Assembly (NCBI RefSeq): GCF_017742235.1 | Contig: NZ_JAGHKQ010000006.1 | Span: forward strand, 1-64,000 | DNA length: 64,000 nucleotides | Origin: Bacillus sp. 165 | Lineage (GTDB): Bacteria; Bacillota; Bacilli; Bacillales; Bacillaceae_G | Direction: 5' to 3' | Shown: positions 36,821 through 45,897 of the stretch, piece after piece | Position numbering within the stretch: position 1 is the stretch's first letter | How the letters are laid out: every line of letters starts with the position of its first letter | The notes under the pieces: generated by a model | The model's database searches: none | What the model was told of the DNA's origin: nothing | The model's input: the letters and a program-made list of their open reading frames with translations, nothing else | Position numbers and translations under genes: made by a program

Positions 36821-38860
36821 TTAATCCAATTTTTCACCTTGAAATAGGCCTTCTTCTTCAAGGTAATGACGAAGGGGAGCATATTGTGAACTTTCCCAAA
36901 ATGCCTTAGATTCAATTAATAAAGCTGCATCTGCTCTTGCAGCTTCTAACGCTCTGTAATCATGTACCATATCAGCAATTTTAAACTCCGGCAACCCGCT
37001 TTGCTTGCTCCCAAAAAAATCTCCGGGTCCGCGAAGCTCTAAGTCTTTTTCAGACAACACAAACCCATCGTTCGTTTCTGTCATAATCCTCATACGTTCT
37101 TTACCTACTTCTGATTTTGGGTCAGCAATTAAAATACAGTATGACTGCTCACTTCCTCTGCCAACACGGCCGCGAAGCTGATGAAGCTGCGATAAACCAA
37201 AGCGCTCAGCATCATAGATTACCATCATCGTTGCGTTAGGTACGTTTACACCTACTTCTACTACTGTAGTAGAAACTAATATCTGCACTTCATTTTGACT
37301 GAACCGGCGCATAACTTCTTCCTTTTCTTGAGAAGAAAGTCTTCCATGCATTAAGCCGACCTGACACTTGCCATTAAAGTGAAATGAAAGCATGCTATGT
37401 AAATCAATTGCATTTTGAACATCCAGCTTTTCAGATTCTTCAATAAGCGGACAAATAACATAGGCCTGTCTTCCCTTTTGAATTTCCTTTTCCACAAAAG
37501 TAAGCACTCGTTCAAACATTTCATGCTTAGCCCAATAGGTTTCAATTTTTTTGCGTCCTGCTGGCATCTCGTCAATAATGGACACATCCATCTCTCCAAA
37601 TGCAGTAATAGCCAATGTACGAGGAATAGGGGTGGCTGTCATAAATAAAACATCTGGATTTTGCCCTTTCTCCCTAAGTACCCTGCGCTGCCCTACTCCG
37701 AATCGATGCTGTTCATCCGTAATTACAATACCGAGATTGGCAAAATTGACTTCCTCTTGAATCAGCGCATGCGTACCGACAAGAATATGTACATCACCTG
37801 CTTCTAATCTGCTTAATATTTCCCTTCTTCGAACTCCTTTTACAGAGCTGGTCAATAACTCCACATGTACATTAAATGGATTGAGCAGTTCTTGCAGTGA
37901 TTGAAAGTGCTGCTCTGCCAAAATTTCAGTCGGTACCATTAACGCTCCTTGATAGCCGGATAAATGTCCTGCATACATTGCAATGGCTGCCACAACCGTT
38001 TTACCTGACCCTACATCGCCTTGCAGCAACCTGTTCATTCGATAAGGTGATACTAAATCATTTGTTATTTCAGCAACAACGCGTCGCTGCGCTCCTGTTA
38101 ACGGAAACGGAAGTTTTTTTATGAAAACTTCCAACTCAGACGAGTCAAAGACTTTTGGTGTACCATGAGATTGTTCCCGCTGAATTTTTCGCAAAGCTTG
38201 CATTTTCAACTGAAACATAAAAAACTCTTCATACACCAATCGCCTACGCCCTTGCTTCACGCTCTCTTCATTTAATGGGATATGCAGCGCACGAACAGCT
38301 TCGAGACGAGGCAAGAGCCTGTATTTTTGCAGCAGCCCTTCTGGCAGCATATCTGACATTTGATCTCCGTACTGTCTAAGCGCTTGTTCAATATAACGGC
38401 GCATTGTTTTCACTGTAATTTTCCCTTTGACTGAGTATACAGACTCCATTCCTTGCTTTTTCACAAGAGAACCGAAATGAACTTCTGAAGCAGCGATAGT
38501 TTGGCGATGTTGATCCCATTTCCCAGAAACAGTGACAGTTTCGTCCATTACGACCTTATCTTTATAGTACGGTCGATTAAAGCACACAATATTTATTAAA
38601 TAGCGTCCTACTAAGACACGAAATGTCAACCGTGATTTTTTCTTACCAAAATATTGCAAAGAAGGGAAGCTATGAATCTTCCCTTCAATCGTTACACGTT
38701 CTTCATGCTTCACTTCTGCTAAATCTTTCATGGAATAATCTTCATAGCGATATGGAAAATGTTCCAACAAATCCAAAACCGTTCCAATGCCCATCTCTTG
38801 AAGAAGAGCTGCTGTTTCTTCTCCTATACCCTTTACATTTGTTACTGGTATCTGTATCAC
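36821..38860 (-). CDS. recG: ATP-dependent DNA helicase RecG
   Basis: RecG remodels stalled forks and Holliday junctions. The 679-residue protein has the N-terminal wedge domain (OB fold), then a superfamily 2 motor with LQGDVGSGKTVVAAIA, IVITDEQHRFGV (DEQH), MTATPIPRTLA and QLRGRVGRGSEQSYC, and a C-terminal LRGPGDFFG TRG-like segment. It starts at a GTG that overlaps the sdaAA stop by one base (TAGTG) with no obvious ribosome site, so its translation should be coupled to sdaAA. Confidence 0.96.
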   Translation of the reverse strand: MIQIPVTNVKGIGEETAALLQEMGIGTVLDLLEHFPYRYEDYSMKDLAEVKHEERVTIEGKIHSFPSLQYFGKKKSRLTFRVLVGRYLINIVCFNRPYYKDKVVMDETVTVSGKWDQHRQTIAASEVHFGSLVKKQGMESVYSVKGKITVKTMRRYIEQALRQYGDQMSDMLPEGLLQKYRLLPRLEAVRALHIPLNEESVKQGRRRLVYEEFFMFQLKMQALRKIQREQSHGTPKVFDSSELEVFIKKLPFPLTGAQRRVVAEITNDLVSPYRMNRLLQGDVGSGKTVVAAIAMYAGHLSGYQGALMVPTEILAEQHFQSLQELLNPFNVHVELLTSSVKGVRRREILSRLEAGDVHILVGTHALIQEEVNFANLGIVITDEQHRFGVGQRRVLREKGQNPDVLFMTATPIPRTLAITAFGEMDVSIIDEMPAGRKKIETYWAKHEMFERVLTFVEKEIQKGRQAYVICPLIEESEKLDVQNAIDLHSMLSFHFNGKCQVGLMHGRLSSQEKEEVMRRFSQNEVQILVSTTVVEVGVNVPNATMMVIYDAERFGLSQLHQLRGRVGRGSEQSYCILIADPKSEVGKERMRIMTETNDGFVLSEKDLELRGPGDFFGSKQSGLPEFKIADMVHDYRALEAARADAALLIESKAFWESSQYAPLRHYLEEEGLFQGEKLD

Positions 38861-39744
38861 TATTTATTCAGCGCCATACCAAAGATTTTCGCCTCCAGCT
38901 CACGGCCGGTTGGTGTTGCCGCCAATCCTCCTTGTGCTGTTTCTCGAAGTGCAACTGGCATTGTCTGTCCTATTTTATACATAGCATCAATCACTTCATC
39001 GCATGGGATTCTGCTTGTGACTCCCGCTAACGCCATATCTGCCGCTACCATTGCATTGGCAGCTCCCATTGCATTTCGTTTTACACATGGAACTTCTACA
39101 AGGCCTGCTACAGGGTCACATACTAATCCTAGCATATTTTTAAGGGTTATAGCCATCGCTTCAGCCGCCTGACTTGGTGTGCCGCCCGCCATTTCAACAA
39201 TTGCAGCAGCGGCCATTCCGCTTGCCGAACCGACTTCTGCTTGACAGCCTCCAGCAGCTCCAGATATAGAAGCATTATTCGCCACTACAAATCCGAATGC
39301 ACCTGCTGTAAATAAAAATTCAATCATTTCATCACGTGTCGGCTGCAGCCTATCTTTAACTGCAAATAAAGTTCCTGGGACCACTCCTGCCGAACCGGCT
39401 GTCGGTGTTGCACAAATTGTCCCCATCGCCGCATTCACTTCATTCGTTGCAACTGCTTTACTTACTGCATCTAAAATAAGGTTTCCTGACAGTGCCTTTC
39501 CGCTATTAATATACTTTTGCAGTAAGACAGCATCACCACCTGTTAAACCAGTAACAGATTGCACACCTTTCAACCCTCGTTCGACAGCTTGCTCCATTAC
39601 TGTCAAGTTTTGATCCATTTTACTAAAAATCTCTTCACGGGTACGACCCGTTACGTTCATTTCCTGTTGAATCATAATTTCTGCTATTTTCACACCTTGG
39701 CTCTCTGCAAGCTCAACAACTTCAGCTACATTTCGAAACATCAT
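38860..39744 (-). CDS. sdaAA: L-serine dehydratase alpha subunit
   Basis: The catalytic, iron-sulfur-dependent subunit that deaminates L-serine to pyruvate. The 294-residue protein has cysteines expected to bind the 4Fe-4S cluster in GTICATPTAGSAGVVPG and GLVCDPVAGLVEVPCVKRNAMG. It follows sdaAB by 18 nt. A cre-like site upstream of sdaAB suggests carbon-catabolite control of the pair. Confidence 0.96.
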   Translation of the reverse strand: MMFRNVAEVVELAESQGVKIAEIMIQQEMNVTGRTREEIFSKMDQNLTVMEQAVERGLKGVQSVTGLTGGDAVLLQKYINSGKALSGNLILDAVSKAVATNEVNAAMGTICATPTAGSAGVVPGTLFAVKDRLQPTRDEMIEFLFTAGAFGFVVANNASISGAAGGCQAEVGSASGMAAAAIVEMAGGTPSQAAEAMAITLKNMLGLVCDPVAGLVEVPCVKRNAMGAANAMVAADMALAGVTSRIPCDEVIDAMYKIGQTMPVALRETAQGGLAATPTGRELEAKIFGMALNK

Positions 39745-39762
39745 TTGATTACCCCTTCTCTT

Positions 39763-40425
39763 TTATTCTACCATTCGTGTAACTTGCAAAATATTAGGCA
39801 AAGATTTCAATTCTTCCATGACGTGCTCGTCTATATTATGGTCTACCTCAATAATCATAAGTGCAGTTTGTCCTACTTCTTTACGAGACACTTCCATATG
39901 GCCTATATTAATGCGATATTTAGTTAAGATATTGGCAACTGAAGCAATCACACCATAGCGGTCATTATGAACTACCAATATGGCTGGATGCGCACCACTA
40001 AGCTTGAGCTCAAAACCATTGAGTTCAACAATTTCAATCGTCCCACCTCCGATAGAGATACCAACGACCTCAAGCTGATCCCTTTCATCTGAGATAAGCA
40101 CACGTGCTGTATTTGGATGATCTGTCACAGCATCTTCTTCGATAAAATCTATTTCCATTCCAGCTTCTTTTGCCAAATTCAAAGACTCAGGAATTCGAGG
40201 ATCATGCGTATCGAAATCTAACAGACCTCCGATAATGGCAACATCTGTCCCGTGTCCCTTATACGTTTGCGCAAAAGAACCATATAAAGATACTACTACT
40301 TTTTTCGGTTGTCTTCCGAATAGTGTGCGGGCTACACGTCCAATTCGTGCGGCACCGGCTGTATGTGAGCTTGAAGGTCCAATCATAATAGGACCGATGA
40401 TATCGAACACAGATCTATACTTCAT
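39763..40425 (-). CDS. sdaAB: L-serine dehydratase beta subunit
   Basis: The regulatory subunit of two-subunit L-serine dehydratase. The 220-residue protein begins with MKYRSVFDIIGPIMIGPSSSHTAGA and ends with an ACT domain (about 145-215, AILVVHNDRYGVIASVANILTKYRINIGHMEVSRKEVG), likely to sense serine. The frame opens ten codons upstream, but GGGGGAG lies eight nt before the ATG at 40425, and the conserved N-terminus starts there. Confidence 0.95.
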   Translation of the reverse strand: MKYRSVFDIIGPIMIGPSSSHTAGAARIGRVARTLFGRQPKKVVVSLYGSFAQTYKGHGTDVAIIGGLLDFDTHDPRIPESLNLAKEAGMEIDFIEEDAVTDHPNTARVLISDERDQLEVVGISIGGGTIEIVELNGFELKLSGAHPAILVVHNDRYGVIASVANILTKYRINIGHMEVSRKEVGQTALMIIEVDHNIDEHVMEELKSLPNILQVTRMVE

Positions 40426-40517
40426 CAGTTTACTCCCCCTATAAACATAATCCATTGCCTGATTTATCCTACTTCACTTTAGAGTATTAAACACACAGAT
40501 GCAAGAAAAAATATATT

Positions 40518-40531
40518 TGAAAACGCTTTCT
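40518..40531. promoter_or_regulatory. cre-like site upstream of sdaAB
   Basis: TGAAAACGCTTTCT matches 13 of 14 positions of the CcpA consensus TGWAANCGNTNWCA. A TATAAT hexamer on the minus strand at 40584-40579 lies upstream of it, so CcpA would act as a roadblock or promoter-proximal repressor of sdaAB-sdaAA-recG. The rest of the 251-nt interval shows only the fakA terminator. Confidence 0.6.
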
Positions 40532-40640
40532 AAATCGTACTAAAAGACGTCGCATTTGTACACTATTTTTCTGTCTTAATTATACACTGTATTTTCACGC
40601 TTTACCTTTTTTTCATTTTTTAAGCTTCCATAACATTTAA

Positions 40641-40670
40641 AAATCCCATTCACCTAAGTAAATGGGATTT
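40641..40670 (-). terminator. fakA terminator
   Basis: A 10-bp perfect stem (AAATCCCATT/AATGGGATTT, 10-nt loop) followed by TTTTTAAAT on the minus strand, just beyond the fakA stop. Confidence 0.85.
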
Positions 40671-40676
40671 CACATT

Positions 40677-42350
40677 TTATTCAATTGAGAAAATATAAGA
40701 ATACAGCGGTTGATTTCCTTGATGAACTTCTACTTCAAGATCTTCAAATGCATCTTCTATGAACAACTTCAGCTGTTCAACTTCTTGATCGGATACATCT
40801 TCCCCTTGCAATACCGTTAAGATTTCATCATCTTCATCCAGCATCTGAGATAAAAGCTTTTTCGCCGTTTCTAACTTGTCACCATGTGTTGTCACAATTT
40901 TCCCCTCTGCAATACCCATGAAATCATTTTTCTTGATTTCCACTCCGTCGATTTCTGTATCACGGACTGCATAGGTTATTTGACCTGTTTTCACATGAGT
41001 CATGGCTTCCTTCATAGATCCTTCATTATCCTCCAAACTCACGCTCGGATTGAACGCTAATAAAGCTGCCATTCCTTGTGGTACTGTTTTTGACGGAACA
41101 ACCACCACTTCTTGATCCAGAACGGAAGCAGCTTGCTGCGCTGCCATCACGATATTACTGTTATTTGGTAAAATAACAATCTTCTCTGCATTAGCCTCCT
41201 GCGCTGCCTTTACAATATCCTCCGTACTCGGATTCATTGTTTGGCCACCCTCAATCACTACAGTTGCACCGATGCTTTCAAACAATTTTTTAATTCCGGA
41301 TCCCATAGCTACCGTGACGATACCATACTCTTGCTTTTCCTTCACTGCAGGGATCTCGGCTTGTACATGCTCTTCTTCAAACAGCAGATTACTATGCTGC
41401 TCACGCATGTTTTCAATTTTAATGTTGATTAAGCTTCCATATTGCTGGCCGTAGTTCATTGCCTCACCCGGATACTCGGCGTGAATGTGTACTTTGACGA
41501 TCTCATCATCGGATACCACAAGCAAAGAATCCCCATGCACACTAATATCATTACGGAATTTCTGTTCAGAGAACGGAGTATTCTTTAGCTTTTCAGGGTC
41601 CAGCTTCACCATAAATTCGGTACAATATCCATACTCAATATCTTCTGCACTCAGCTGACTTTGTACACTTTTATGATGTTCAGCTTTTACCATTTGCGTC
41701 ATAGAAGGTGTTTGCACTGCAGAAGTAATTTTTTCACCTTTTAATTCTGACAAAAAGCCCTCATAAATAACAACCAGTCCTTTGCCGCCACTGTCCACTA
41801 CTCCTACTTGTTTCAATACAGGCAGCAAATCAGGAGTGCGGTTTAAAGACAGGTTCGCTTCCTTCACTACAGCTTCCATAAACGGAAGAAACTCTTCATG
41901 CTTCTTGGCAATGTTAATCGCTTGCTTTGCAGTATCTTTAGCAACGGTTAAAATAGTACCCTCAATTGGCTTCATAACTGCTTTATAAGCCATTTCCACA
42001 CCGGATTCCAGCGCTTGCGCAAAATCTGCCGTTGTAATTTTCTCTTTATGCTCAACAGATTTGGAAAACCCTCTAAAAAGCTGAGATAAAATAACGCCTG
42101 AATTTCCGCGTGCACCCATTAATAGACCACGTGCCAAACTGCCCGCTACTTTTCCTACATGATTATTGAGATTGCTTCTTACCTCATTTGCGCCAGAAGT
42201 AAGCGATAAATTCATATTTGTACCAGTATCACCGTCTGGAACGGGAAAGACGTTGAGTGCGTCCACCAACTTTACGTTATTTGTTAAATTGTTGGCACCT
42301 TGAAGCACCATCTGCGCAAAACGCTTTCCATCAATTTGCTTAATTGACAC
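40677..42350 (-). CDS. fakA: Fatty acid kinase catalytic subunit FakA (YloV, DAK-like)
   Basis: FakA phosphorylates fatty acids held by FakB proteins to acyl-phosphate, feeding PlsX/PlsY. The 557-residue protein has an N-terminal DhaL-type kinase domain (about 1-200) with FPVPDGDTGTNM and GARGNSGVILSQLFRGF. A central domain (ILPNNSNIVMAAQQAASV) and a C-terminal DAK1-like domain follow. It lies 22 nt after the Asp23 gene. No fakB is in the window. Older annotations call it YloV. Confidence 0.92.
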   Translation of the reverse strand: MSIKQIDGKRFAQMVLQGANNLTNNVKLVDALNVFPVPDGDTGTNMNLSLTSGANEVRSNLNNHVGKVAGSLARGLLMGARGNSGVILSQLFRGFSKSVEHKEKITTADFAQALESGVEMAYKAVMKPIEGTILTVAKDTAKQAINIAKKHEEFLPFMEAVVKEANLSLNRTPDLLPVLKQVGVVDSGGKGLVVIYEGFLSELKGEKITSAVQTPSMTQMVKAEHHKSVQSQLSAEDIEYGYCTEFMVKLDPEKLKNTPFSEQKFRNDISVHGDSLLVVSDDEIVKVHIHAEYPGEAMNYGQQYGSLINIKIENMREQHSNLLFEEEHVQAEIPAVKEKQEYGIVTVAMGSGIKKLFESIGATVVIEGGQTMNPSTEDIVKAAQEANAEKIVILPNNSNIVMAAQQAASVLDQEVVVVPSKTVPQGMAALLAFNPSVSLEDNEGSMKEAMTHVKTGQITYAVRDTEIDGVEIKKNDFMGIAEGKIVTTHGDKLETAKKLLSQMLDEDDEILTVLQGEDVSDQEVEQLKLFIEDAFEDLEVEVHQGNQPLYSYIFSIE

Positions 42351-42372
42351 AGACCTTCCTCCTTATTGCAAA

Positions 42373-42735
42373 TCAAGGGTTAGTTACTTTAACCCCTTGA
42401 ACATAGATGTTTACTGAATCCACTGCTAGTCCTACAGTTTGATCTAACGTATATTTCACCTTCGTTTGCACATTGTGCGCTACCTCTGAAATTTTTGTAC
42501 CGTAGCTCACAATAATATACATATCGATATGTACGTCATCTTCCTCTTGACGAACGACTACCCCACGGGTAAAGTTTTCTTTTCGCAAGATTTCTGTCAA
42601 ACCATCTTTGATTTGATTTTTAGAAGCCATTCCTACAATACCGTAACAATCCACTGCGGCACCACCCGCAATTGTAGCGATTACGTCTGTGCTGATATCA
42701 ATTTGACCATATTGCGTTTTAATTTCGATTGACAT
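42373..42735 (-). CDS. Asp23/Gls24 family protein YloU
   Basis: A 120-residue Asp23-type protein (GQIDISTDVIATIAGGAAVDCYGIVGMASKN, then a two-strand repeat ending VDSVNIYVQGVKV). Family members are envelope-stress-associated and some are membrane-anchored, but this one has no membrane segment. It is always next to fakA in Bacillus, which hints at a lipid-related role. It starts after AAAGGGGGAAAAAGTA. Confidence 0.9.
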   Translation of the reverse strand: MSIEIKTQYGQIDISTDVIATIAGGAAVDCYGIVGMASKNQIKDGLTEILRKENFTRGVVVRQEEDDVHIDMYIIVSYGTKISEVAHNVQTKVKYTLDQTVGLAVDSVNIYVQGVKVTNP

Positions 42736-42936
42736 TACTTTTTCCCCCTTTGGAAATAGTCAAAGTGAGCTAATGAAAACCACTTACTACTATGATATAC
42801 TGTTTTCAGCAAAAATTCCATGTGCCTTCTACTGTTATGACATAGAGTGGCTGAATAAATATTTACACAAAAGCTGCACTTTAAATCGAATTATTTTTAT
42901 TTATAAAGACTAAATTGCACAAAACATCCCATTTGT

Positions 42937-42968
42937 ATTATACAACATAATGCTCTATGTTATGTCAA
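42937..42968 (-). promoter_or_regulatory. Candidate promoter of the Asp23-fakA operon
   Basis: On the minus strand a consensus TTGACA and a consensus TATAAT are separated by 20 nt, longer than optimal. Between them lies a small inverted repeat AACATA/TATGTT. The transcript would carry a leader of about 190 nt. Apart from this and the rpmB promoter, I see nothing gene-like in the 373-nt divergent interval 42736-43108. Confidence 0.4.
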
Positions 42969-43000
42969 GTAAATTTTCTTGATTTCTTTTTTTAACACTG

Positions 43001-43029
43001 TTGCATTCTGAAATTACTTGTGTTAAATT
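43001..43029 (+). promoter_or_regulatory. rpmB promoter
   Basis: TTGCAT and TAAATT with a 17-nt spacer on the plus strand, about 75 nt upstream of rpmB. Confidence 0.5.
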
Positions 43030-43108
43030 ATAGTAGTGTTTTTCAACATATCGAAAACAATAAATATGAAGTTTGAGTTATGTTAAGGTAGTTAGGAGGG
43101 AAATATAG

Positions 43109-43297
43109 ATGGCTCGTGTTTGTGCAATTACTGGTCGTAAAGCTCGCTCTGGTAACTCTCGTTCTCACGCAATGAATGCTACTAAGCGTAAGTGGGGTGC
43201 TAACCTTCAAAAGGTTCGTATCGTTGTGAACGGAAAAGTGAAGCGTGTATACGTTTCTGCTAGAGCATTAAAATCTGGCAAGATTGAGCGCGTTTAA
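43109..43297 (+). CDS. rpmB: Ribosomal protein bL28
   Basis: A 62-residue 50S protein starting [28 protein letters not shown]. It has a single N-terminal cysteine and lacks the paired CxxC motifs of zinc-binding L28, so it is the zinc-free form. It is one of only two intact plus-strand genes here, divergent from the Asp23 gene as in B. subtilis. The ribosome site is TTAGGAGGG. Confidence 0.98.
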   Translation: MARVCAITGRKARSGNSRSHAMNATKRKWGANLQKVRIVVNGKVKRVYVSARALKSGKIERV

Positions 43298-43303
43298 TAA
43301 ATA

Positions 43304-43329
43304 AAAGAGCCCGTACAGGCTCTTTTTTT
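43304..43329 (+). terminator. rpmB terminator
   Basis: AAAGAGCC/GGCTCTTT stem with a 6-nt loop followed by a T-run on the plus strand, a few bases after the rpmB stop. Confidence 0.85.
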
Positions 43330-43381
43330 ATTTTTACCCTGCACGTAATTACATACAAAATAATACTTAGTGTATAACAAT

Positions 43382-43407
43382 AAAAAGCACCAAATGCGGT
43401 GCTTTTT
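43382..43407 (-). terminator. spoVM terminator
   Basis: AAAAAGCACC/GGTGCTTTTT, a 10-bp perfect stem with a 6-nt loop and a T-run on the minus strand. It overlaps the spoVM stop codon. Confidence 0.85.
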
Positions 43408-43486
43408 AGCTTTTTTTAAACGTATTCAGCATCGCTCGCACAATTCCACCTAAAAACTTCGGTAATTTAATCGTATAAAATCTCAT
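43406..43486 (-). CDS. spoVM: Stage V sporulation protein M (26 residues)
   Basis: SpoVM is a tiny amphipathic-helix peptide that recognises the convex forespore membrane and anchors SpoIVA to start coat assembly. The 26-codon frame begins MRFYTIKLPKFLGGIVRAML and ends in NTFKKS, nearly identical to B. subtilis SpoVM, with the key Pro9 kept and Arg for Lys at position 2. A strong GGAGGGAGAGT ribosome site precedes the ATG. It sits between rpmB and thiN, its conserved location. In B. subtilis it is sigma-E controlled; I could not settle a sigma-E promoter here. Confidence 0.96.
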   Translation of the reverse strand: MRFYTIKLPKFLGGIVRAMLNTFKKS

Positions 43487-43553
43487 ACTCTCCCTCCTAC
43501 TCCCTGTCAAAACTTACTGTATTTTAATTAAGCAATAGAGTAATTGTTTCTTG

Positions 43554-44195
43554 TTAATCAGTACTTCTTACCACCATTAATATGCCAGTTTCAAATGAAA
43601 AAGTACCTTTTTCCTCGTTCAATTCGTTACTTACGCAAAGAGTAGAGCCCCAATGAAGGGTTTTGTTTATTAAAGGATATTTGAAGCCATTTAAATTTAT
43701 ACCTGTTACAATATCAGTTACAGGCAAAAAAGAGAGATAGGGAAAATCCTGTTCCTGTTGCACTTCATATATCCCAGGATTTTTCAATGAAATTTTATTT
43801 TTATAGTCTATGAGGTGGATATCTATATTGCTATTCAATCCTTTAATCAGCATTTGAATATTCGCCAAGGCATGATCTAACCGTCCTCCGGTTGCTCCAA
43901 AAATACGAATCAACTTTGGACGTTCCTTAATAGCCCAGTTTAGAGCCAATTCTAAGTCCGTTTGATCTTTTTCTTTTGGAACAATATGCAGTTCACTCGT
44001 CTGCTCCTTCATCCAATTTAATTCTTCTTCTGTAACTGAATCATAATCTCCAAATGCTGCTTCAGGTACAATGCCTTGCTTCAGCAAACGAAAGACCCCC
44101 CTATCTGCTGCTGCCCATATAACATCACGTTGTTTATAAGCTTGCAAGTCTGGTATAGCTTCTGCTGGCCCGCCAGCAAGAATATGAATAATCAC
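43554..44195 (-). CDS. thiN: Thiamine pyrophosphokinase ThiN
   Basis: ThiN converts thiamine to thiamine pyrophosphate with ATP. The 213-residue protein begins MIIHILAGGPAEAIPDL and has AADRGVFRLLKQGIVPEAAFGDYDSVT, KEKDQTDLELALNWA and GATGGRLDHALANIQML, the standard active-site blocks. An in-frame ATG lies five codons upstream, but that stretch is itself the ribosome site (GGAGGAG), so the GTG at 44195 is the start, giving the B. subtilis length. Confidence 0.94.
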   Translation of the reverse strand: MIIHILAGGPAEAIPDLQAYKQRDVIWAAADRGVFRLLKQGIVPEAAFGDYDSVTEEELNWMKEQTSELHIVPKEKDQTDLELALNWAIKERPKLIRIFGATGGRLDHALANIQMLIKGLNSNIDIHLIDYKNKISLKNPGIYEVQQEQDFPYLSFLPVTDIVTGINLNGFKYPLINKTLHWGSTLCVSNELNEEKGTFSFETGILMVVRSTD

Positions 44196-44311
44196 GTTGC
44201 TCTCCTCCATTACTAATAAACAGAAGCCGCTCTCCCTATCGCTGGAAAGTTATTCAGCATATAGAAGCTAGAGAACCTTCCTGTTTCCTGAAATTGGCTC
44301 TTTTGTATAAA

Positions 44312-44334
44312 AGGCAATCCGTTTCGGATTGCCT
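44312..44334 (-). terminator. rpe terminator
   Basis: A 10-bp perfect stem (AGGCAATCCG/CGGATTGCCT) with a 3-nt loop, then TTTTA on the minus strand, just after rpe. It ends the long operon that runs down to rpe. Confidence 0.8.
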
Positions 44335-44343
44335 CTTCCTTAT

Positions 44344-44991
44344 TTAATATCCGCGAATGTCGCGAATAGCTCGCGCGCGGTTTTTTTGATTATATATAGC
44401 TGATCCTGCTACAAGCACATTAGCTCCCGCTTCAATGCACAGACGAGCAGTTTCAGCATTGACGCCTCCGTCTACTTCAATTTCAACATCTAAGTTACGT
44501 TCACGCACCATTTCTGCAACCTGTTTAATTTTAGGCAACACAGCATGAATAAAGCTTTGACCACCAAATCCAGGATTTACTGTCATTAATAACACCATAT
44601 CAATCTCATCCAAAACATGCTCAATCATCGAAACAGGCGTGTGAGGATTCAGCACCACTCCAGCTTTAATACCATGTGATTTAATCAGTTGGATGGTTCG
44701 ATGTAAATGAGGACATGCTTCTGTATGTACTGTAATAATATCTGCCCCCATCTTGGCAAAAGTCGGAATATACTGATCTGGATTTTCAATCATCAAGTGA
44801 ACATCCAACGGCAAAGAAGTTATGGGGCGAATGGCTTCTACGATGAGGGGGCCTATTGTAATATTCGGTACAAAATGACCATCCATTACATCAACATGAA
44901 TGTAATCTGCTCCTCCCCTTTCAACATCCTTAATTTCTTCTCCTAATTTTGCAAAATCTGCTGAAAGAATTGATGGTGCGATTTTAATCAT
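44344..44991 (-). CDS. rpe: Ribulose-phosphate 3-epimerase
   Basis: Rpe interconverts ribulose-5-phosphate and xylulose-5-phosphate in the pentose phosphate pathway. The 215-residue TIM barrel has [32 protein letters not shown] (metal-binding His and Asp), [14 protein letters not shown] and EVDGGVN. It starts 2 nt after rsgA. Typical in every respect. Confidence 0.97.
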   Translation of the reverse strand: MIKIAPSILSADFAKLGEEIKDVERGGADYIHVDVMDGHFVPNITIGPLIVEAIRPITSLPLDVHLMIENPDQYIPTFAKMGADIITVHTEACPHLHRTIQLIKSHGIKAGVVLNPHTPVSMIEHVLDEIDMVLLMTVNPGFGGQSFIHAVLPKIKQVAEMVRERNLDVEIEVDGGVNAETARLCIEAGANVLVAGSAIYNQKNRARAIRDIRGY

Positions 44992-44993
44992 GG

Positions 44994-45875
44994 CTAGTAC
45001 CTCGGCTTTCTTTCTCTTATTTCTTTCACGAACTCCACATAATGGTTATAACGGTATTCAGCAATTGTCCCTTCTTCAAGTGCGGCCTTCACCGCGCATT
45101 TTGGTTCGGATAAATGCGTACACCCTCTAAATTTACAGTATTGACTATGTTCCCGCATTTCTGGAAAGCAACCTGTCAAATCTTCTACTTCTACATCAAT
45201 AAAATCTAATGAACTAAAACCAGGAGTATCCGCTACTAGACCAGATCCTACCTCAATCAGCTCCACATGCCGCGTTGTATGCTTGCCTCGGCCTAAGTGT
45301 GCAGAGATCCCGCTTGTACGCAGCTCCAAATCAGGCCTCAACATGTTTAATAACGAAGATTTCCCCACTCCCGATTGTCCAGCCACTACCGAGATACACC
45401 CTTGAAGATATGGACGCAATTGGTCTATACTTTCCGCAATAGAAGTAGATGTGAATAACACATCGTACCCTACAGCTCGGTAGTCATTCGCATACCTTTC
45501 CATTTTGCTGTATGTTTCTCCGTCAACCAAATCCATTTTACTGATGCAGATAACAGGAGTAATATGATTAAATTCTATTAATGTTAAAAAACGATCTAAC
45601 AAAAGTGGATTAAACTCAGGCTCAACTGCTGAAAATACAAGAATGGCTTGGTCTACATTGGCGATTGGGGGACGAATCAACTCGTTTTTTCTATCCAGCA
45701 CTTCCAATACGTAGCCTTCCGTTTTATTTTCAGCTTGAAAAACAACTTTATCCCCAACCAGCGGTGTAATTTTATTCTTACGAAATACACCTCTGCCTCG
45801 GCACTGCGTAACTCCATCTTCATGCGCTACGTAGTAAAAGCCGCTCAAAGCTTTTATGATTTTGCCTTCTGGCAT
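44994..45875 (-). CDS. rsgA: Small-subunit assembly GTPase RsgA (CpgA)
   Basis: RsgA checks late 30S maturation and is also a PrkC substrate in B. subtilis. The 293-residue protein has an N-terminal OB fold, then circularly permuted G motifs: ISKMDLV (G4), [18 protein letters not shown] (G1), [15 protein letters not shown] (G2), DTPGFSS (G3). A C-terminal zinc motif [17 protein letters not shown] follows. The frame opens 34 codons upstream, but the conserved start [15 protein letters not shown] is at 45875 with AAGGAGTGAG before it. Confidence 0.96.
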   Translation of the reverse strand: MPEGKIIKALSGFYYVAHEDGVTQCRGRGVFRKNKITPLVGDKVVFQAENKTEGYVLEVLDRKNELIRPPIANVDQAILVFSAVEPEFNPLLLDRFLTLIEFNHITPVICISKMDLVDGETYSKMERYANDYRAVGYDVLFTSTSIAESIDQLRPYLQGCISVVAGQSGVGKSSLLNMLRPDLELRTSGISAHLGRGKHTTRHVELIEVGSGLVADTPGFSSLDFIDVEVEDLTGCFPEMREHSQYCKFRGCTHLSEPKCAVKAALEEGTIAEYRYNHYVEFVKEIRERKPRY

Positions 45876-45897
45876 ACACTCACTCCTTGACTTTCCT

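Noticed and set aside
43487..43553. Sigma-E promoter for spoVM
   Set aside because: AATACAGT resembles a sigma-E -10, but no -35 at a proper distance is convincing, so I did not annotate it.
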